From NCBI GenBank assembly GCA_934096075.1, contig CAKOLN010000004.1:27930-91929 (forward strand): DNA of 64,000 bases, read 5' to 3'. The notes below the pieces were generated by a model. It worked only from the letters and a program-made list of their open reading frames with translations, ran no database searches and was not told where the DNA came from. This document shows, piece after piece, positions 44,057 to 55,417 of the stretch (the stretch's first letter is position 1; every line of letters starts with the position of its first letter). The DNA comes from an uncultured Bacilli bacterium (GTDB lineage Bacteria; Bacillota_I; Bacilli_A; RF39; UBA660). The position numbers and the translations under genes were made by a program.

Positions 44057-45555
44057 CCTTTATGTCCACCTACTTCTTTATTTCTATTTCTTGCGGTTGC
44101 TCCTTCTTCAAAGTTCATTCCTCTTAATATAGAGTTCTTTCCATATTTCTTTTTTATATTAAGTAATGTTTTTTGAATTTTCTTTTCTTCTATTTCGCCT
44201 TGTTTTTCTTCTTCTTTTTCTTTAGTTATATTTTCATAGTTAGTAAATAAATCTAATTGTTCAACTGATATTTTTTTTTCTTTATAATCTTCATTTACAA
44301 GATTACATGCTGTTAAATTTATTCTTCTAACAAGTAATATTTGATTTATTATTTTTTCATAAAGTTTTATTACATTTTCTGTTATTATTTCTGTAGATGA
44401 TGTTTTGTGATCTATATTAATAGTCCCATGTGCGGGTTTTGGTACTTTTCTTCCATAGTTATCATTAACTATTTCTCCGTGGTAAAAGCTAGAAATTCTT
44501 GAATCATTTAGATTGTCTACATCATATCCAATTGTTAATACTAGTTGATCAGTTATTAAGTGTTTTTCTACTAAACTTAATGCTAGGTTATCAGCCATTT
44601 CTCTTACTATTAGTTTTGCCTTTTCATAGTTATACGGACAATGTAATACTTGACCTTCACTTATACTATTAGAACTCGGTTTATAGTTTTTTGCATCTTT
44701 TATAGTTGCTGGTTCATAACCCCATGCATGATCAATTAATAGTTCAGCATTTACTCCAAATAATTTGAATAATAAATCTTCATTTTGTATAGACATTCTA
44801 GCAACATCACCCATTGTATACATATTATTTTCCTCTAACTTTTTTGCATATCCTTTCCCTACTCTCCAAAAGTCAGTTAAAGGTTTATGATTCCATAATT
44901 CTTTTTTATAACTCATTTCATCTAGTTTAGATAGTCTTACACCATATTTATTAGGTTTCATTTTTTTAGCAGTGATATCCATTGCTACTTTAGCTAAGTA
45001 CATGTTTGTACCAATACCTGCGGTAGCAGTTATTCCAGTTGTTTTGTAAACATCTTCAATTATTTTTATTACTAATTCTTCTGAAGACATTTTATAGTAG
45101 TTTAAATATTCTGTTATATCACAAAATACTTCATCAATTGAGTATACAAGTATATCTTCTGGTGCGATATATTTTAAGTATATATTATATATTTGTGTAC
45201 TGTATTTCATGTATAAGTTCATTCTAGGTACAGCAGTTATAAAGTCTACTTCTAGATTCGGATTATTTTTAAGTTCTGAGTCTATGTATGATTTTCCTAT
45301 AAAAGGTTTATAGTAATTATTTTTTCTTCTTTGATAGTTTACTTCTTTTATTTTTGCTTTTGCTTCAAATAATCTACATCTTCCTGAAAGTCCATAAGAT
45401 TTAAGTGATGGAGAAACAGCTAAGCATATTGTTTTGTCAGTTCTTGATTCATCTGCAACTAAAAGATTTGTATTAAGTGGATCTAAGTTTCTTTCTCTAC
45501 ATTCTACAGATGCATAGAAACTTTTTAAGTCTATACACATATAAGTTTTATTCAC
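44053..45555 (-). CDS. Y-family DNA polymerase (UvrX/ImpB type)
   Basis: Translesion polymerase of 500 aa. The first catalytic aspartate is in CIDLKSFYASVE and the second acidic pair in YSIDEVFCDIT; 'GIGTNMYLAKVAMDITAKKM' and little-finger region follow. Start is a GTG (45553-45555) after AGGAGG; a longer TTG form is unlikely. Paired with the YolD gene, as in SOS-type cassettes of plasmids and phages. No LexA box was evident. Confidence 0.92.
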   Translation of the reverse strand: MNKTYMCIDLKSFYASVECRERNLDPLNTNLLVADESRTDKTICLAVSPSLKSYGLSGRCRLFEAKAKIKEVNYQRRKNNYYKPFIGKSYIDSELKNNPNLEVDFITAVPRMNLYMKYSTQIYNIYLKYIAPEDILVYSIDEVFCDITEYLNYYKMSSEELVIKIIEDVYKTTGITATAGIGTNMYLAKVAMDITAKKMKPNKYGVRLSKLDEMSYKKELWNHKPLTDFWRVGKGYAKKLEENNMYTMGDVARMSIQNEDLLFKLFGVNAELLIDHAWGYEPATIKDAKNYKPSSNSISEGQVLHCPYNYEKAKLIVREMADNLALSLVEKHLITDQLVLTIGYDVDNLNDSRISSFYHGEIVNDNYGRKVPKPAHGTINIDHKTSSTEIITENVIKLYEKIINQILLVRRINLTACNLVNEDYKEKKISVEQLDLFTNYENITKEKEEEKQGEIEEKKIQKTLLNIKKKYGKNSILRGMNFEEGATARNRNKEVGGHKG

Positions 45556-45572
45556 TATTAACCTCCTATACA

Positions 45573-45596
45573 AAAACCCGTATTTAACGGGTAATT
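45573..45596 (-). terminator. Terminator after rny
   Basis: ACCCGT-TAAAT-ACGGGT followed by TTTTG on the minus strand, between rny and the polymerase gene. Confidence 0.75.
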
Positions 45597-47150
45597 TTAT
45601 TTTGCAATTTCTTCTGCTCTTGTTTCTCTTATTACAACTACTTTAATTGTACCAGGATATTGCATTTCTTCTTCTACTCTATCTTTTATATTTCTTGCTA
45701 TTTTATAACTTTCTAAGTCATCTACTTCTTCTGGTCTTACAATAACTCTTAATTCTCTACCTGCTTGCATTGCAAATGTTTTTTCAACACCAGGTATAGA
45801 GTTACCTATTTCTTCAAGTTGTTCTAATCTTTTTATATAGTTTTCTAATGAATCATTTCTAGCACCAGGTCTTGCTGCTGATAGAGTATCTGCAATTGAT
45901 ACTAGTTCACTTATTACTGTAGTTGCTTTTTTATCACCATGATGACTTTCTATTGCATTTATAACTGTTGGATTTTCTCCATACTTTTTACATATTTCTG
46001 CTCCAAGTTCTACATGTGATCCTTCAACTTCAAAGTCTATAGCTTTACCAATGTCATGTAGTAGTCCAGCTCTTTTAGCAAGTGCAACATTTTCTCCTAA
46101 TTCACTGGCAAGTAATCCTGTTAAGTTAGCAACTTCAATTGAATGTTGTAAAGCATTTTGTCCATAACTAGTTCTAAAGTATAATTTACCAATTAGACCT
46201 ACTAATTCAGGATTAACCCTAGTAATGCTTAAACTAAATAAGGCTTCTTCACCCTTTTCACGAATAGTTCTTTTAAAGTCTTCACATACTTTATCATATA
46301 TTTCTTCTATTCTTGCTGGATGTATTCTACCATCTTTAATTAATTGTTCAAGTGTTACTTTAGCAATTTCTCTTCTAAGTGGATCAAAACTTGATAATAC
46401 TATTACTTCTGGAGTATCATCTATTATTAGATCTACTCCTGTAATAGATTCAATTGTTCTAATGTTTCTTCCTTCTCTACCGATTATTCTACCTTTCATT
46501 TCATCGTTAGGTAAAACTACAGTAGTTACTGTTTGTTCATTTGCAACATCTGTTGCATATCTTTGCATACTATTTATTAGGTACTCTTTACTCTTTTTAT
46601 CTGCTTCTAATTTAGCATCATTTTCTCTTTCTCTTAAATAAATAGCAATTTCTTTTGACATATCATCTTCAACCTTTTTCATAACAAGCTCTCTTGCTTT
46701 TTCTTTGCTGAATCCTGATATTTTTTCTAATAATTCAATTTGTTCTTTTAATATAGAATCCATTTTTGCATCTTTTTCTTGAATTTCCTTTTGTTTAGCT
46801 AATAAATCTTTATCTCTTTTATCTAAATTTCTTTCTCTTTCTTGTAATAGTTCATCTCTTTTATTAAGACTATTCTCTCTATTTTCTACAAGTTCTTTAA
46901 GTTCAGTTATTTCTTTTTTCTTTTCTTTTATTTCTGCATCAGTTTCTTGTTTTATTTTATAACTTTCTTCTTTTAATTCTAAGATTCCATCTCTTTTGTA
47001 TTTTTCAGCATCTTTTTGTGCTTTTTCTAGTAATTTATCAGCTTCATTTTTAATATTTATTACTCTTAATTTATTTAATAAATATACAATAATCATTCCC
47101 AAAAATAATCCAATTATTATTAGCAAAATGGAGAATACTAAATCATTCAT
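45597..47150 (-). CDS. rny: Ribonuclease Y
   Basis: Membrane-anchored endoribonuclease (517 aa) that starts mRNA decay. N-terminal transmembrane helix ([20 protein letters not shown]), a long coiled coil (about 30-190), a KH domain ([17 protein letters not shown]) and an HD domain with '[15 protein letters not shown]'. Start at 47150, after GGAGG. Monocistronic with its own terminator. Confidence 0.97.
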   Translation of the reverse strand: MNDLVFSILLIIIGLFLGMIIVYLLNKLRVINIKNEADKLLEKAQKDAEKYKRDGILELKEESYKIKQETDAEIKEKKKEITELKELVENRENSLNKRDELLQERERNLDKRDKDLLAKQKEIQEKDAKMDSILKEQIELLEKISGFSKEKARELVMKKVEDDMSKEIAIYLRERENDAKLEADKKSKEYLINSMQRYATDVANEQTVTTVVLPNDEMKGRIIGREGRNIRTIESITGVDLIIDDTPEVIVLSSFDPLRREIAKVTLEQLIKDGRIHPARIEEIYDKVCEDFKRTIREKGEEALFSLSITRVNPELVGLIGKLYFRTSYGQNALQHSIEVANLTGLLASELGENVALAKRAGLLHDIGKAIDFEVEGSHVELGAEICKKYGENPTVINAIESHHGDKKATTVISELVSIADTLSAARPGARNDSLENYIKRLEQLEEIGNSIPGVEKTFAMQAGRELRVIVRPEEVDDLESYKIARNIKDRVEEEMQYPGTIKVVVIRETRAEEIAK

Positions 47151-47218
47151 TTTTTCCTCCATTCTTTATAAAGAAGTTTACACCTCTAATTCAATTTTAA
47201 TACATTTTTATATAAACT

Positions 47219-48055
47219 TCAATCTTTTTTATTTCTTTCGGTATGATAAAAGTACTGAATTACTAGTCCACTATATTGATTATATTTATTTTTCATATAT
47301 TTGCTTATAACTTTTATGTCTTCATTTATATTATAATTTTTACTAACATATTTTCTTACCCATGTATCTATAGGAAATGTATCTAGTCTTGAATAGCCAA
47401 ATAACATTATGCAGCTAGCAACTTTTAATCCTATTCCTTTAATGCTCATTAGTTCTCTAATTGCACTTTCTGTTGATAATTTATCTAAATCATCTAAAAA
47501 CTTATTATTTTCTTTTATTTTATTTAATGCATTAACTAAATACTCATCTCTAAATCCTAATCCTAAATTTCTAAAATCCTCTTTAGTTAAATCTTTTAGA
47601 TTTTCATATGTAGGAAATAAATAACATTCTTTGTTTCTAAATATAACTTTTTCTCCATACTTTTGAGACATTTTATTTACTATACTTGTAATTCTTTTTA
47701 CATTATTGTTTTGGCTTATTATATAAGTTATATACATTTCAAATTTATTTTGCTTTAGAATTTTATATCCTTCACATTTTTTTATTTCTTTTTTTAAATT
47801 ATCATCTATTGATATAATATAATTATTTATTTCATTATAGTTTCTATTTAAATCTAAATATTCTGTTATAAATGATTTTAAATTTAGCATTTTATTACTA
47901 TCTATAATTAAGTAATTTCCAACTTCTTTAATGTTTACAACCCTATCAAACAAAACTATTGTAATTGAATTATCATTTTCTAAAGTCATTCTAAATGTTT
48001 GTCCACTAAATATAGTGTCATATAGGTTTATATCTTTTTTATTAATCTTAATCAT
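47219..48055 (-). CDS. Ogg-type 8-oxoguanine DNA glycosylase/lyase
   Basis: Base-excision enzyme (278 aa) with the eukaryote-like OGG layout: an N-terminal beta domain (NLYDTIFSGQTFRM) and an HhH-GPD domain. The hairpin reads 'LMSIKGIGLKVASCIMLFGY' with the catalytic lysine in GLKVA and the aspartate in 'FPIDTWVRKY'. It removes oxidised guanine and cuts the strand. Its start overlaps the end of the LtaS-like gene by four bases. Confidence 0.9.
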   Translation of the reverse strand: MIKINKKDINLYDTIFSGQTFRMTLENDNSITIVLFDRVVNIKEVGNYLIIDSNKMLNLKSFITEYLDLNRNYNEINNYIISIDDNLKKEIKKCEGYKILKQNKFEMYITYIISQNNNVKRITSIVNKMSQKYGEKVIFRNKECYLFPTYENLKDLTKEDFRNLGLGFRDEYLVNALNKIKENNKFLDDLDKLSTESAIRELMSIKGIGLKVASCIMLFGYSRLDTFPIDTWVRKYVSKNYNINEDIKVISKYMKNKYNQYSGLVIQYFYHTERNKKD

Positions 48056-49995
48056 AAACCTATTCTCCTATAATAGTCTAAATATTTACCATTTTTTTCA
48101 TATAAAAGCATACTTGAAACTGTAAATCTATTATAAATATCATTATTTATTTTTGTTAAATAATCATTTGTAACATTTTCAGTTTTTTTAAATTCATCGG
48201 TTATTGAGTTATAACTTGCTTTTTCATTTATCCAGCTTCTGTCACTTAGTATTACTAAGCCATCTGAATCACTTAAAGCGTCTTTTCCCATTAGTAATCT
48301 AGAATCATATTCTATTCCAAATAAATTATATATTGTTGGTAGTACATCAATACTACTTACATATTTATCTACGATTACATTTTCTTCCATTTTACTATTA
48401 TAAACTATTAAACTTGTATGATAATTTTCAAATTTATCTTTTCTGTTAGTTTTACTTATTTCGTTCATTTCATCAAGTGTTAATCCATATGGAAAATGAT
48501 CTGGAGAAATCACTATTACAGTGTCATCAAGTTTTCCATTTTCTTCTAATACATTAATTAATTTTGTTATTGCTTTTTCTAATTCTAAGTTTGCAGATAA
48601 ATAGGCTTTAACTTCTTTAGAGTATGGCAAATCTTTTACATATTCTTTATTTTTAGATGACATGTCATTTGAGTTAAATGAGTAATCTAAATGCCCACTT
48701 ACAGTCATGTAATAAATCATAAAATTATCACTATTAATGTAATCATCTATAGTTGCATCGATCATTTCTAAGTCACTTTCTGGCCATGATTTACAATTCA
48801 TCAGTTTTTCTAAACCATTTTCACATCCTGTATATTTAAATCCTAAATTTGGATGACTCAAGTTTCTATCATAGAATTTGTATGTGTGATCGTGATATGC
48901 ATTTACTACATCATAATCTAAATTTTTGAAGATATTTCCTAAACCATAAGGCATTTTTATGAAACTACTTTCATAGAAACTCCATACTCCTTCTTTAGGT
49001 ATTAGGCTGTTCATTAACATATATTCTCCATCACTAGTACTTACTGTATATAATGGTTGATAATAATTTTTAAATATAAATCCATTGTTAACAAGTTTAT
49101 ATAAAGTTGGTGTTAAATTTTTGTCAATTGCAATAGAGTCAAAACTTTCAGCTGTAATATAAATTAAATTTTTCCCTTTGAACATTCCAGTATATTTGTT
49201 TTTATTTGTTGGTTCTACTGATTTAAAGTATTCGTGCAAACTTATTATGTCTTCGTTTGTTTCTTCACTAATTAATTTATCAAAGTCAATATTTGTTATA
49301 TTATAATTAGCATTATCTTCTATTATTATTTGGGATGATAAATTTTTATTATCAAATTTTTCATCAAATCCAAATATAAATCTTTCTAAATCCATTACTT
49401 CCATTGATAAAAGACCTGTTTTATTTATCATAATCATTGGAGCATGTGTTTTATAATAAAGTTTATTTAGTGAATACAACTCATTTTTGTCTAAAGTTAT
49501 GTATATAAATTTGAAAGATACTAATATAAAGAATGATATTAAATATATTATATTATTTCTTTTTATTTTATTAAAATTAAATATTTTATTTTTAAATATT
49601 ATAAATAATACAAGTGGAATTAGCATTATTAAAATAACAAATATATTATTTTTAATCATTATGATTATTGAACTAAAGAAACCACCGAAGACCTGTTCAG
49701 TGCCTTTTAAAACACTAAAAATTGAATATATTGAATGATAAAATTTGAAATATACATATTGACTAATAAATATCAGAGTAATAAATAAGCTTAAAATTAT
49801 AGATAATATTTTGTTTACTTTAATACTAAATAAACTAGTTATTAAACTAGAAAAACATATAAAGGATAAACTAAACAACATTATTCTAAGTGTGTTTAAA
49901 CTTAACAAATTGTGAAGTACAAATCCTTTATATATTAATTCTAAATATATTATTAAAAATGTATAGTAAATTATTATTGGTAACTTTTTTTTCAC
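48052..49995 (-). CDS. LtaS-like membrane sulfatase-family phosphoglycerol transferase
   Basis: 647 aa with five N-terminal membrane helices (about 1-175) and an extracellular sulfatase fold. Metal or nucleophile residues are visible in 'LIYITAESFDSIA', 'LYTVSTSDGEYMLMNSL' (nucleophile threonine) and 'VIVISPDHFPYG' (D and H). Such enzymes polymerise lipoteichoic acid or modify glycans with phosphoglycerol; sequence alone does not decide. GTG start at 49995; the gene is coupled to ogg. Confidence 0.9.
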   Translation of the reverse strand: MKKKLPIIIYYTFLIIYLELIYKGFVLHNLLSLNTLRIMLFSLSFICFSSLITSLFSIKVNKILSIILSLFITLIFISQYVYFKFYHSIYSIFSVLKGTEQVFGGFFSSIIIMIKNNIFVILIMLIPLVLFIIFKNKIFNFNKIKRNNIIYLISFFILVSFKFIYITLDKNELYSLNKLYYKTHAPMIMINKTGLLSMEVMDLERFIFGFDEKFDNKNLSSQIIIEDNANYNITNIDFDKLISEETNEDIISLHEYFKSVEPTNKNKYTGMFKGKNLIYITAESFDSIAIDKNLTPTLYKLVNNGFIFKNYYQPLYTVSTSDGEYMLMNSLIPKEGVWSFYESSFIKMPYGLGNIFKNLDYDVVNAYHDHTYKFYDRNLSHPNLGFKYTGCENGLEKLMNCKSWPESDLEMIDATIDDYINSDNFMIYYMTVSGHLDYSFNSNDMSSKNKEYVKDLPYSKEVKAYLSANLELEKAITKLINVLEENGKLDDTVIVISPDHFPYGLTLDEMNEISKTNRKDKFENYHTSLIVYNSKMEENVIVDKYVSSIDVLPTIYNLFGIEYDSRLLMGKDALSDSDGLVILSDRSWINEKASYNSITDEFKKTENVTNDYLTKINNDIYNRFTVSSMLLYEKNGKYLDYYRRIGL

Positions 49996-50072
49996 TTCTA
50001 AACACCCTATTTAATTATATCACAAAATCAGAATAAAAATTGTAAGAAATTAATATACATTTTATGTAGAAT

Positions 50073-50106
50073 AAAGACCTTTGACGCTATTTAGTCAAAA
50101 GTCTTT
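50073..50106 (-). terminator. Terminator after tyrS
   Basis: Inverted repeat AAAGACCTTTGAC / GTCAAAAGTCTTT with an 8-nt loop, directly after the tyrS stop in transcript direction. Confidence 0.75.
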
Positions 50107-50115
50107 TTAAATATA

Positions 50116-51327
50116 TTAAACAACTAATTTTATAAATTTCTTTTTACCTTTTTGAATAAGTAATTCATTATCTTTAAAGTCATTTATAGTTATAATCTTA
50201 TCTTTATCAGTTATCTTTTCATTGTTTAAACTTACTGCATTTTGTTCAACCATTCTTCTTGCATCAGATTTTGATTCAAAAAGTTCAGTTAACATTAATA
50301 AATCTAGGATGTTAATACCATTTTCAACTAGATTTTTATCTATATTTTTCTTTTCTGTGTTAGCAGAGTTTCCTTTATTATTAAATATGTCTTCACTTTT
50401 TGTTTTAGCTAATTCTGCTTCTTCTACTCCGTGTAAATCTTTAACTACTTCGTATGCTAAAGCTTTTTGTGCAATTCTTAGTTCTGGTTTTTCATTTTGT
50501 TTTAGCATTATGTTATCAATTTCATCTTTTGTCAAGAATGTAAATACTTTTAAATATTCTTCTACTTTAGAGTCATCACTATTAATTAAATATTGATATA
50601 TTTCAAATGGACTTGTTTTATTTTTATCAAGCCATAGAGCATTACCTTCGCTTTTACCAAATTTATTTCCATTAGCATCTAGTATTAATGGCATAGTAAA
50701 TCCATATGCTTCTTTATTAAGTTTCTTTCTAATTAGTTCTATACCTGTTGTGATGTTACCCCATTGGTCACTACCTTCACATTGTAAAATACAATTTTTG
50801 TGTTCATATAACCACATAAAATCATATCCTTGAAGAAGCATGTAAGAAAATTCCGCATAAGTAATACCTGTTTCAAGTCTTCTAGATATTATATCTTTAC
50901 CTAACATATAATTAACATTTATATATTTTCCTATATCTCTTAAGAATTCAAGATATGTATAGTCTTTAGTCCAATCATAATTGTTAACTAATTCTGCTTT
51001 TCCATCAAATATTTTATCAATTTGATTTTTTATTCCTTCAATATTATTTCTAATTGTTTCCACGGGTAATATTTCTCTTTCAGCTGTTGGTCTAGGATCT
51101 CCAATTAATCCCGTTGAACCCCCACATAAAAGTATTGGGTGATGTCCATAATTTGCAAGTCTTTTTGCAGTGACTAATGATGAATAATGTCCAATATGCA
51201 AACTATCTGCGGTTGGATCAGTACCCCAGTAAAAAGTAATAGGTTTTCCATTTAAGATATCTTCTAATTTTTCTCCTGCGACGTCTTTTATTAATCCTCT
51301 CCATTTTAAATCTTCATATAATGTCAT
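50116..51327 (-). CDS. tyrS: Tyrosyl-tRNA synthetase
   Basis: Class I synthetase (403 aa) charging tRNA-Tyr. Rossmann fold with the HIGH element in 'PTADSLHIGHYSSLVTAK', tyrosine-site residues 'LLQGYDFMWLYEH', the KMSKS-type loop 'KFGKSEGNALWLD', and a C-terminal S4 RNA-binding domain (about 335-403). RBS AGGAGGG. Controlled by the T-box leader immediately upstream. Confidence 0.97.
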   Translation of the reverse strand: MTLYEDLKWRGLIKDVAGEKLEDILNGKPITFYWGTDPTADSLHIGHYSSLVTAKRLANYGHHPILLCGGSTGLIGDPRPTAEREILPVETIRNNIEGIKNQIDKIFDGKAELVNNYDWTKDYTYLEFLRDIGKYINVNYMLGKDIISRRLETGITYAEFSYMLLQGYDFMWLYEHKNCILQCEGSDQWGNITTGIELIRKKLNKEAYGFTMPLILDANGNKFGKSEGNALWLDKNKTSPFEIYQYLINSDDSKVEEYLKVFTFLTKDEIDNIMLKQNEKPELRIAQKALAYEVVKDLHGVEEAELAKTKSEDIFNNKGNSANTEKKNIDKNLVENGINILDLLMLTELFESKSDARRMVEQNAVSLNNEKITDKDKIITINDFKDNELLIQKGKKKFIKLVV

Positions 51328-51344
51328 TTTTCCCTCCTAAAATA

Positions 51345-51530
51345 AAAAAGTGATACCCAAAGGACGAGATTTACTCGTGGTACCACCTTAATTTCTTCTC
51401 ATATTTATAACGCGATTAGCGATTGAACTCATAATATGTAATTCATTTATAACTAACTATTAGTTTTCACCAAACACTAACTCTCTAAAAACATAATTAT
51501 AAACTACTAATTATTAATCTTCGTTCATTA
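51345..51530 (-). promoter_or_regulatory. T-box leader of tyrS
   Basis: The conserved T-box GGTGGTACCACGAG lies at 51387-51374, with the competing terminator 'CTCGTCCTTTGGG...TTTTTT' just after it. The stem I part contains AGAGAG and a UAC triplet at the expected distal position (in GAATTACAT), consistent with tyrosine. A promoter TTGCAA-N16-TAAACT (51536-51563) overlaps the thrS stop. Uncharged tRNA-Tyr would promote read-through. Confidence 0.92.
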
Positions 51531-51563
51531 CTTATAGTTTATCACATTTTATTATTTTTGCAA

Positions 51564-53327
51564 CTATAAATTGTATTCTTTATTTTTAATGCATTCACTT
51601 ACTTTATTAATAAATTCTTCTTTACTTAGTGTATATGTTTCTTGTGAGCCAAATTTTCTATAACTTATAGAAACATCATCTCTTTCTTTATCTCCTAAGA
51701 TTAAAGTTAGAGGTATTTTTTTATTTTGGCTTTCTCTCATTTTATAAGATAGTTTTTCATTTCTATCGTCTAAATTAACTCTTATTCCAAGATTATTTAA
51801 TTCATCGAATACTTTTTTAGCATATTCTGCATGGTATTCATTATTAACTGGTATTACATTAACTTGAACTGGACTTAACCAAAGTGGGAATGCACCTTTT
51901 GTTTCTTCCATTAGGAATGCAGTAAATCTATCAAATGTTCCAAATATAGCGCGGTGTAATACTACTGGAGTTTTTTTACTTCCATCTTTATCTATATATG
52001 TTAATTCAAATCTTCTTGGTAATAAGAAATCCAATTGACATGTTGATAATGTTACTTCTGGGCCAACAGCTGGTTTAACTTCAACATCTAGTTTTGGTCC
52101 ATAGAATGCTGCTTCACCAATAGCTTCAATATAAGGAACATTTAATTCATTTAAAACTTCTCTTAACTTATTTTCAGCTGTATTCCACATTTCATCATCA
52201 TCAAAATATTTTTCTTTATCTTCTGGATCTCTTAATGATAATCTAAATGAATAATCCTTAAATCCAAAATCTTTATAAACATCTAATATAAGAGATACTA
52301 CTTTTTTAAATTCATCTTTAATTTGTTCTGGTGTTACAAATAAATGTGCATCATTTTGACACATACATCTTACTCTTTCAAGACCCTTTACTGCTCCACT
52401 AGCTTCGTATCTAAAATCAGTTGCAAATTCTCCAATTCTTATAGGTAAATCTCTGTATGAATGTAATTCATTTCCATAAATTAACATATGATGTGGACAA
52501 TTCATTGGTCTTAATACAAATTCCTCATCATCAACTTTCATCATAGGGAACATATTTTCTTTATAGTGATCCCAGTGTCCTGATGTTTTATATAAATCTA
52601 CTGTTCCAACACAAGGAGTGTATACATGTTTGTATCCCATTTTTCTTTCTTTATCATAGATATAGTTTTCTAATTCTTTTCTTACAATTGCTCCATTTGG
52701 TAACCAAAGTGGCATACCTTTTCCTACTAAATCACTATTCATGAATATACTTAAATCTTTACCAATTTTTCTGTGATCTCTTTCTTTAGCTTCTTCTAGT
52801 TTTTGTAAATGTTCTTGTAAGTCTTCTTCAGTTTTAAAGCATACTCCATATATTCTTTGAAGCATTTTATTTTTAGAGTCACCTTTCCAGTATGCACCAC
52901 TTACTTTTAATAATTTAAAATATTTTAATTCTTTTACAGTTTCAACATGTGGTCCACGACATAAATCAGTAAAGTCTCCTTGAGTGTAGCAACTAATTAC
53001 ATTTTCATTTTCATCCATTCTTGTAATTAAGTCTATTTTGTAAGGATCATCTTTAAACATTTCTAATGCTTCTGATTTAGAAATTTCATGTCTAACTATT
53101 CTTTTACCATCTTTACTTATTTTTTTCATTTCTTTTTCTATAAGAGGTAAGTCTTCTTCTTTAATAACTTTATCTCCTAAGTCAACATCATAATAGAATC
53201 CATCTTCTATTACAGGTCCTACCCAAAATTTTGCTTCTGGATATAGATGTTTAATTGCTTGTGCCATTAAATGTGCACAAGAGTGATTCATAATATTTAA
53301 TTCACTATCTTCTTTAATATTTATCAT
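51564..53327 (-). CDS. thrS: Threonyl-tRNA synthetase lacking the TGS domain
   Basis: Class II synthetase (587 aa). It begins directly with the editing domain ([20 protein letters not shown]) and has no N-terminal TGS domain, so it is about 50 residues shorter than usual. The catalytic core contains '[19 protein letters not shown]', and the anticodon-binding domain starts near 480 ('[12 protein letters not shown]'). Editing histidines are kept. Start at 53327 after AAGGAG. T-box regulated. Confidence 0.96.
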   Translation of the reverse strand: MINIKEDSELNIMNHSCAHLMAQAIKHLYPEAKFWVGPVIEDGFYYDVDLGDKVIKEEDLPLIEKEMKKISKDGKRIVRHEISKSEALEMFKDDPYKIDLITRMDENENVISCYTQGDFTDLCRGPHVETVKELKYFKLLKVSGAYWKGDSKNKMLQRIYGVCFKTEEDLQEHLQKLEEAKERDHRKIGKDLSIFMNSDLVGKGMPLWLPNGAIVRKELENYIYDKERKMGYKHVYTPCVGTVDLYKTSGHWDHYKENMFPMMKVDDEEFVLRPMNCPHHMLIYGNELHSYRDLPIRIGEFATDFRYEASGAVKGLERVRCMCQNDAHLFVTPEQIKDEFKKVVSLILDVYKDFGFKDYSFRLSLRDPEDKEKYFDDDEMWNTAENKLREVLNELNVPYIEAIGEAAFYGPKLDVEVKPAVGPEVTLSTCQLDFLLPRRFELTYIDKDGSKKTPVVLHRAIFGTFDRFTAFLMEETKGAFPLWLSPVQVNVIPVNNEYHAEYAKKVFDELNNLGIRVNLDDRNEKLSYKMRESQNKKIPLTLILGDKERDDVSISYRKFGSQETYTLSKEEFINKVSECIKNKEYNL

Positions 53328-53349
53328 TTTTTCTCCTTCCAAGTTAAAT

Positions 53350-53565
53350 TAAATAAAAAACACACCCTTTAAAGGGAGTGCTTATATTTACACGGTACCA
53401 TCCATTATTTTACTTTATTTATTTAACGGCTATTAACCGGGAATTCCTTTCGGTTCCTGTTCATAGGTAGTAACTATAACTTATTTTAGTTGTCTTACAC
53501 CATTCACAACTCGCTTTGTAAAATAGTAGTTATAACCATGTCCTAATCAAAACATTTAACTTAAG
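53350..53565 (-). promoter_or_regulatory. T-box leader of thrS
   Basis: Antiterminator box ATGGATGGTACCGTG (53405-53391) and a terminator with arms CACTCCCTTT/AAAGGGTGTG plus TTTTTT. An ACC triplet in 'GTTACTACCTATGAAC' of stem I fits threonine. Promoter TTGAAA-N16-TAGAAT at 53570-53597. No separate gene lies between this leader and 53737. Confidence 0.9.
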
Positions 53566-53736
53566 TATAATTCTATCACTTTTTTATTATTTTTCAAGTG
53601 GGTTTAATTATTTTTTTCTCTAATTTTAATTATGTTTTTATTTGTATGTGATGAGTATAAACATTGTAAAGTTATGTAATATTCCTATAAATTCTGTGAA
53701 AAAGATGTTATAGTTATATTATAGGGAGTTGATATT

Positions 53737-54573
53737 ATGGCAAAATTTGTACAATTTGACGTAGGAACTGATGAACCAACTTTTTATGAGGTTGAAGATT
53801 TCTCACTTGAAACTATTAGAAAATTACCACTTTATAAAAATACTTGGTTAAGAATGTCATTTTTAGATGGTGAAAAAAGAATGTTTGATGGAAAAATATT
53901 GGATATTTATCCATCTGAATTAGTTAGTATGATATATTATGGAAAAAAAGTTAGTTATGATGAGGTAAAACAAATAGTAGAAAATGATTTGCGCTACAGG
54001 GATTTACTTCGTGATATGTATATAAGATTTGAAGATAGCTTTTGTAACTTAAATTTAAAATTTAAGGATGATGATGATTACAAAAAACAATACGAAACTT
54101 ATAAGAAAAAATTTTATAAGACGCATTATTGCTTATTTACATTACCAAATAATTTTTCTACTTATCCTTTGAGTGGTGCTAAATCTATAACTATTGAAGA
54201 TTTTGATAGTGATGTTAAATTGGATTATAGTAGTGTTTTAAATAATATTAAATTTAATGCTAGTATGGGAAAAGACTATTTTAAAGAAAATGAATATGCT
54301 TTATATTTGTTTAAAAATTATTTTGAAATGTTACAAAAAATTTGTAAAAATAGCACAATAGATGATAGAAAGTTATTATTTGGTGTTTTACGTTTTCATT
54401 TTGAATGTATAGCAAACTTACAAACAATTGATGAAATAAATTTCTTTTTGGATATTTCTAATTATGTTTATAAATTCTCAAATACTAATAGAGAAGTATT
54501 TAATCAATATAAAAGTTTTATCAATGAACAATATAAATATTTAGGAAATGATAGTAATTTAGGTTTTTATTAA
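53737..54573 (+). CDS. Hypothetical protein (278 aa)
   Basis: Unrecognised, soluble, rich in Tyr, Phe, Lys and Asp. The N-terminal 60 residues look beta-rich (KFVQFDVGTDEPTFYEVEDF) and the remainder helical. No signal peptide. It runs opposite to all its neighbours and has its own terminator, so it is an independent unit. RBS GGGAG. Confidence 0.65.
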   Translation: MAKFVQFDVGTDEPTFYEVEDFSLETIRKLPLYKNTWLRMSFLDGEKRMFDGKILDIYPSELVSMIYYGKKVSYDEVKQIVENDLRYRDLLRDMYIRFEDSFCNLNLKFKDDDDYKKQYETYKKKFYKTHYCLFTLPNNFSTYPLSGAKSITIEDFDSDVKLDYSSVLNNIKFNASMGKDYFKENEYALYLFKNYFEMLQKICKNSTIDDRKLLFGVLRFHFECIANLQTIDEINFFLDISNYVYKFSNTNREVFNQYKSFINEQYKYLGNDSNLGFY

Positions 54574-54598
54574 ATTTAATGTATTTTTGATAATTATA

Positions 54599-54633
54599 AA
54601 AACTCGTACACTTTAAATGTGTGTGAGTTTTTT
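54599..54633. terminator. Terminator after the 53737 gene
   Basis: AAAACTCGTACAC / GTGTGTGAGTTTT with one G-U pair and a T tract; convergent with the gene ending at 54647. Confidence 0.8.
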
Positions 54634-54646
54634 GTTTTAGATTGTA

Positions 54647-55387
54647 TTACGAATTTTCTCTAATTTCCACTATGCTATTATTTTCAAAAATAGATTTTAT
54701 ATTATTATCAAATTCATTTATCTTTTTAAATTCAAAATCATATATTTTTCCTATAGACAATATTATTCCATTAGTATCTACTACAACATCACTTATATTT
54801 CCACTTTCATCTTTTAGTTTAACATCAAATGTACTATTTGTTATGCCTTCATTTGGTTCAAATTCGTGATTATTTACTTCTAATATTTCATATGATTTCA
54901 CAAAAGTACTATTATCTTCTAAGCAAAAATTACTTTTGTATTCCATCCAACTTGGTCCTATGTACACATCATTTGTTTTTCCATTAACGCCAGCACATTT
55001 TAATATAGTTATGCCATTTTTAGTTAGTAATGGTATTCTATAATCTTTGTATATAGTTGAACCACCATCCCAATATTGTTCTGAGGCAAGTCTTTTATAC
55101 AGCTTATTTAAAATTGTAGAATCATTTTGTAAATATTCCTGTAAGTTTACCATATGTTCATCTATTACATAAACGTAATCTAAGCAATATGTGTATACTT
55201 TGTAATTATCATATTCATGATATAATTCTGGTTTATAAGTACAATTTTTACTTTCTTGTAATAATAGATTTAATGAATATTTTTTATCTAAATTATTTAT
55301 TTTATCATATAACTTTTTATAACCTATAACTCCCATTAGTACTACTATAATAGTAGAAATAATTATCAATAAGTATTCTTTTTTCAT
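54647..55387 (-). CDS. Membrane-anchored hypothetical protein (246 aa)
   Basis: One N-terminal membrane helix (YLLIIISTIIVVLMGVIGY) and a 220-aa extracytoplasmic domain with cysteines at CTYKPELYH, YTYCLDYVY, LKCAGVN and NFCLED that could form disulfides. No family recognised. Start at 55387 after GGAGA. It follows proS by 30 bp. Confidence 0.7.
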   Translation of the reverse strand: MKKEYLLIIISTIIVVLMGVIGYKKLYDKINNLDKKYSLNLLLQESKNCTYKPELYHEYDNYKVYTYCLDYVYVIDEHMVNLQEYLQNDSTILNKLYKRLASEQYWDGGSTIYKDYRIPLLTKNGITILKCAGVNGKTNDVYIGPSWMEYKSNFCLEDNSTFVKSYEILEVNNHEFEPNEGITNSTFDVKLKDESGNISDVVVDTNGIILSIGKIYDFEFKKINEFDNNIKSIFENNSIVEIRENS

Positions 55388-55417
55388 ATTTATTTTCTCC
55401 AAATATATTATAACATA

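Noticed and set aside
46225..46641. Plus-strand frame of 138 codons inside rny
   Set aside because: Antisense shadow of the KH and HD domains of RNase Y, without a start site.
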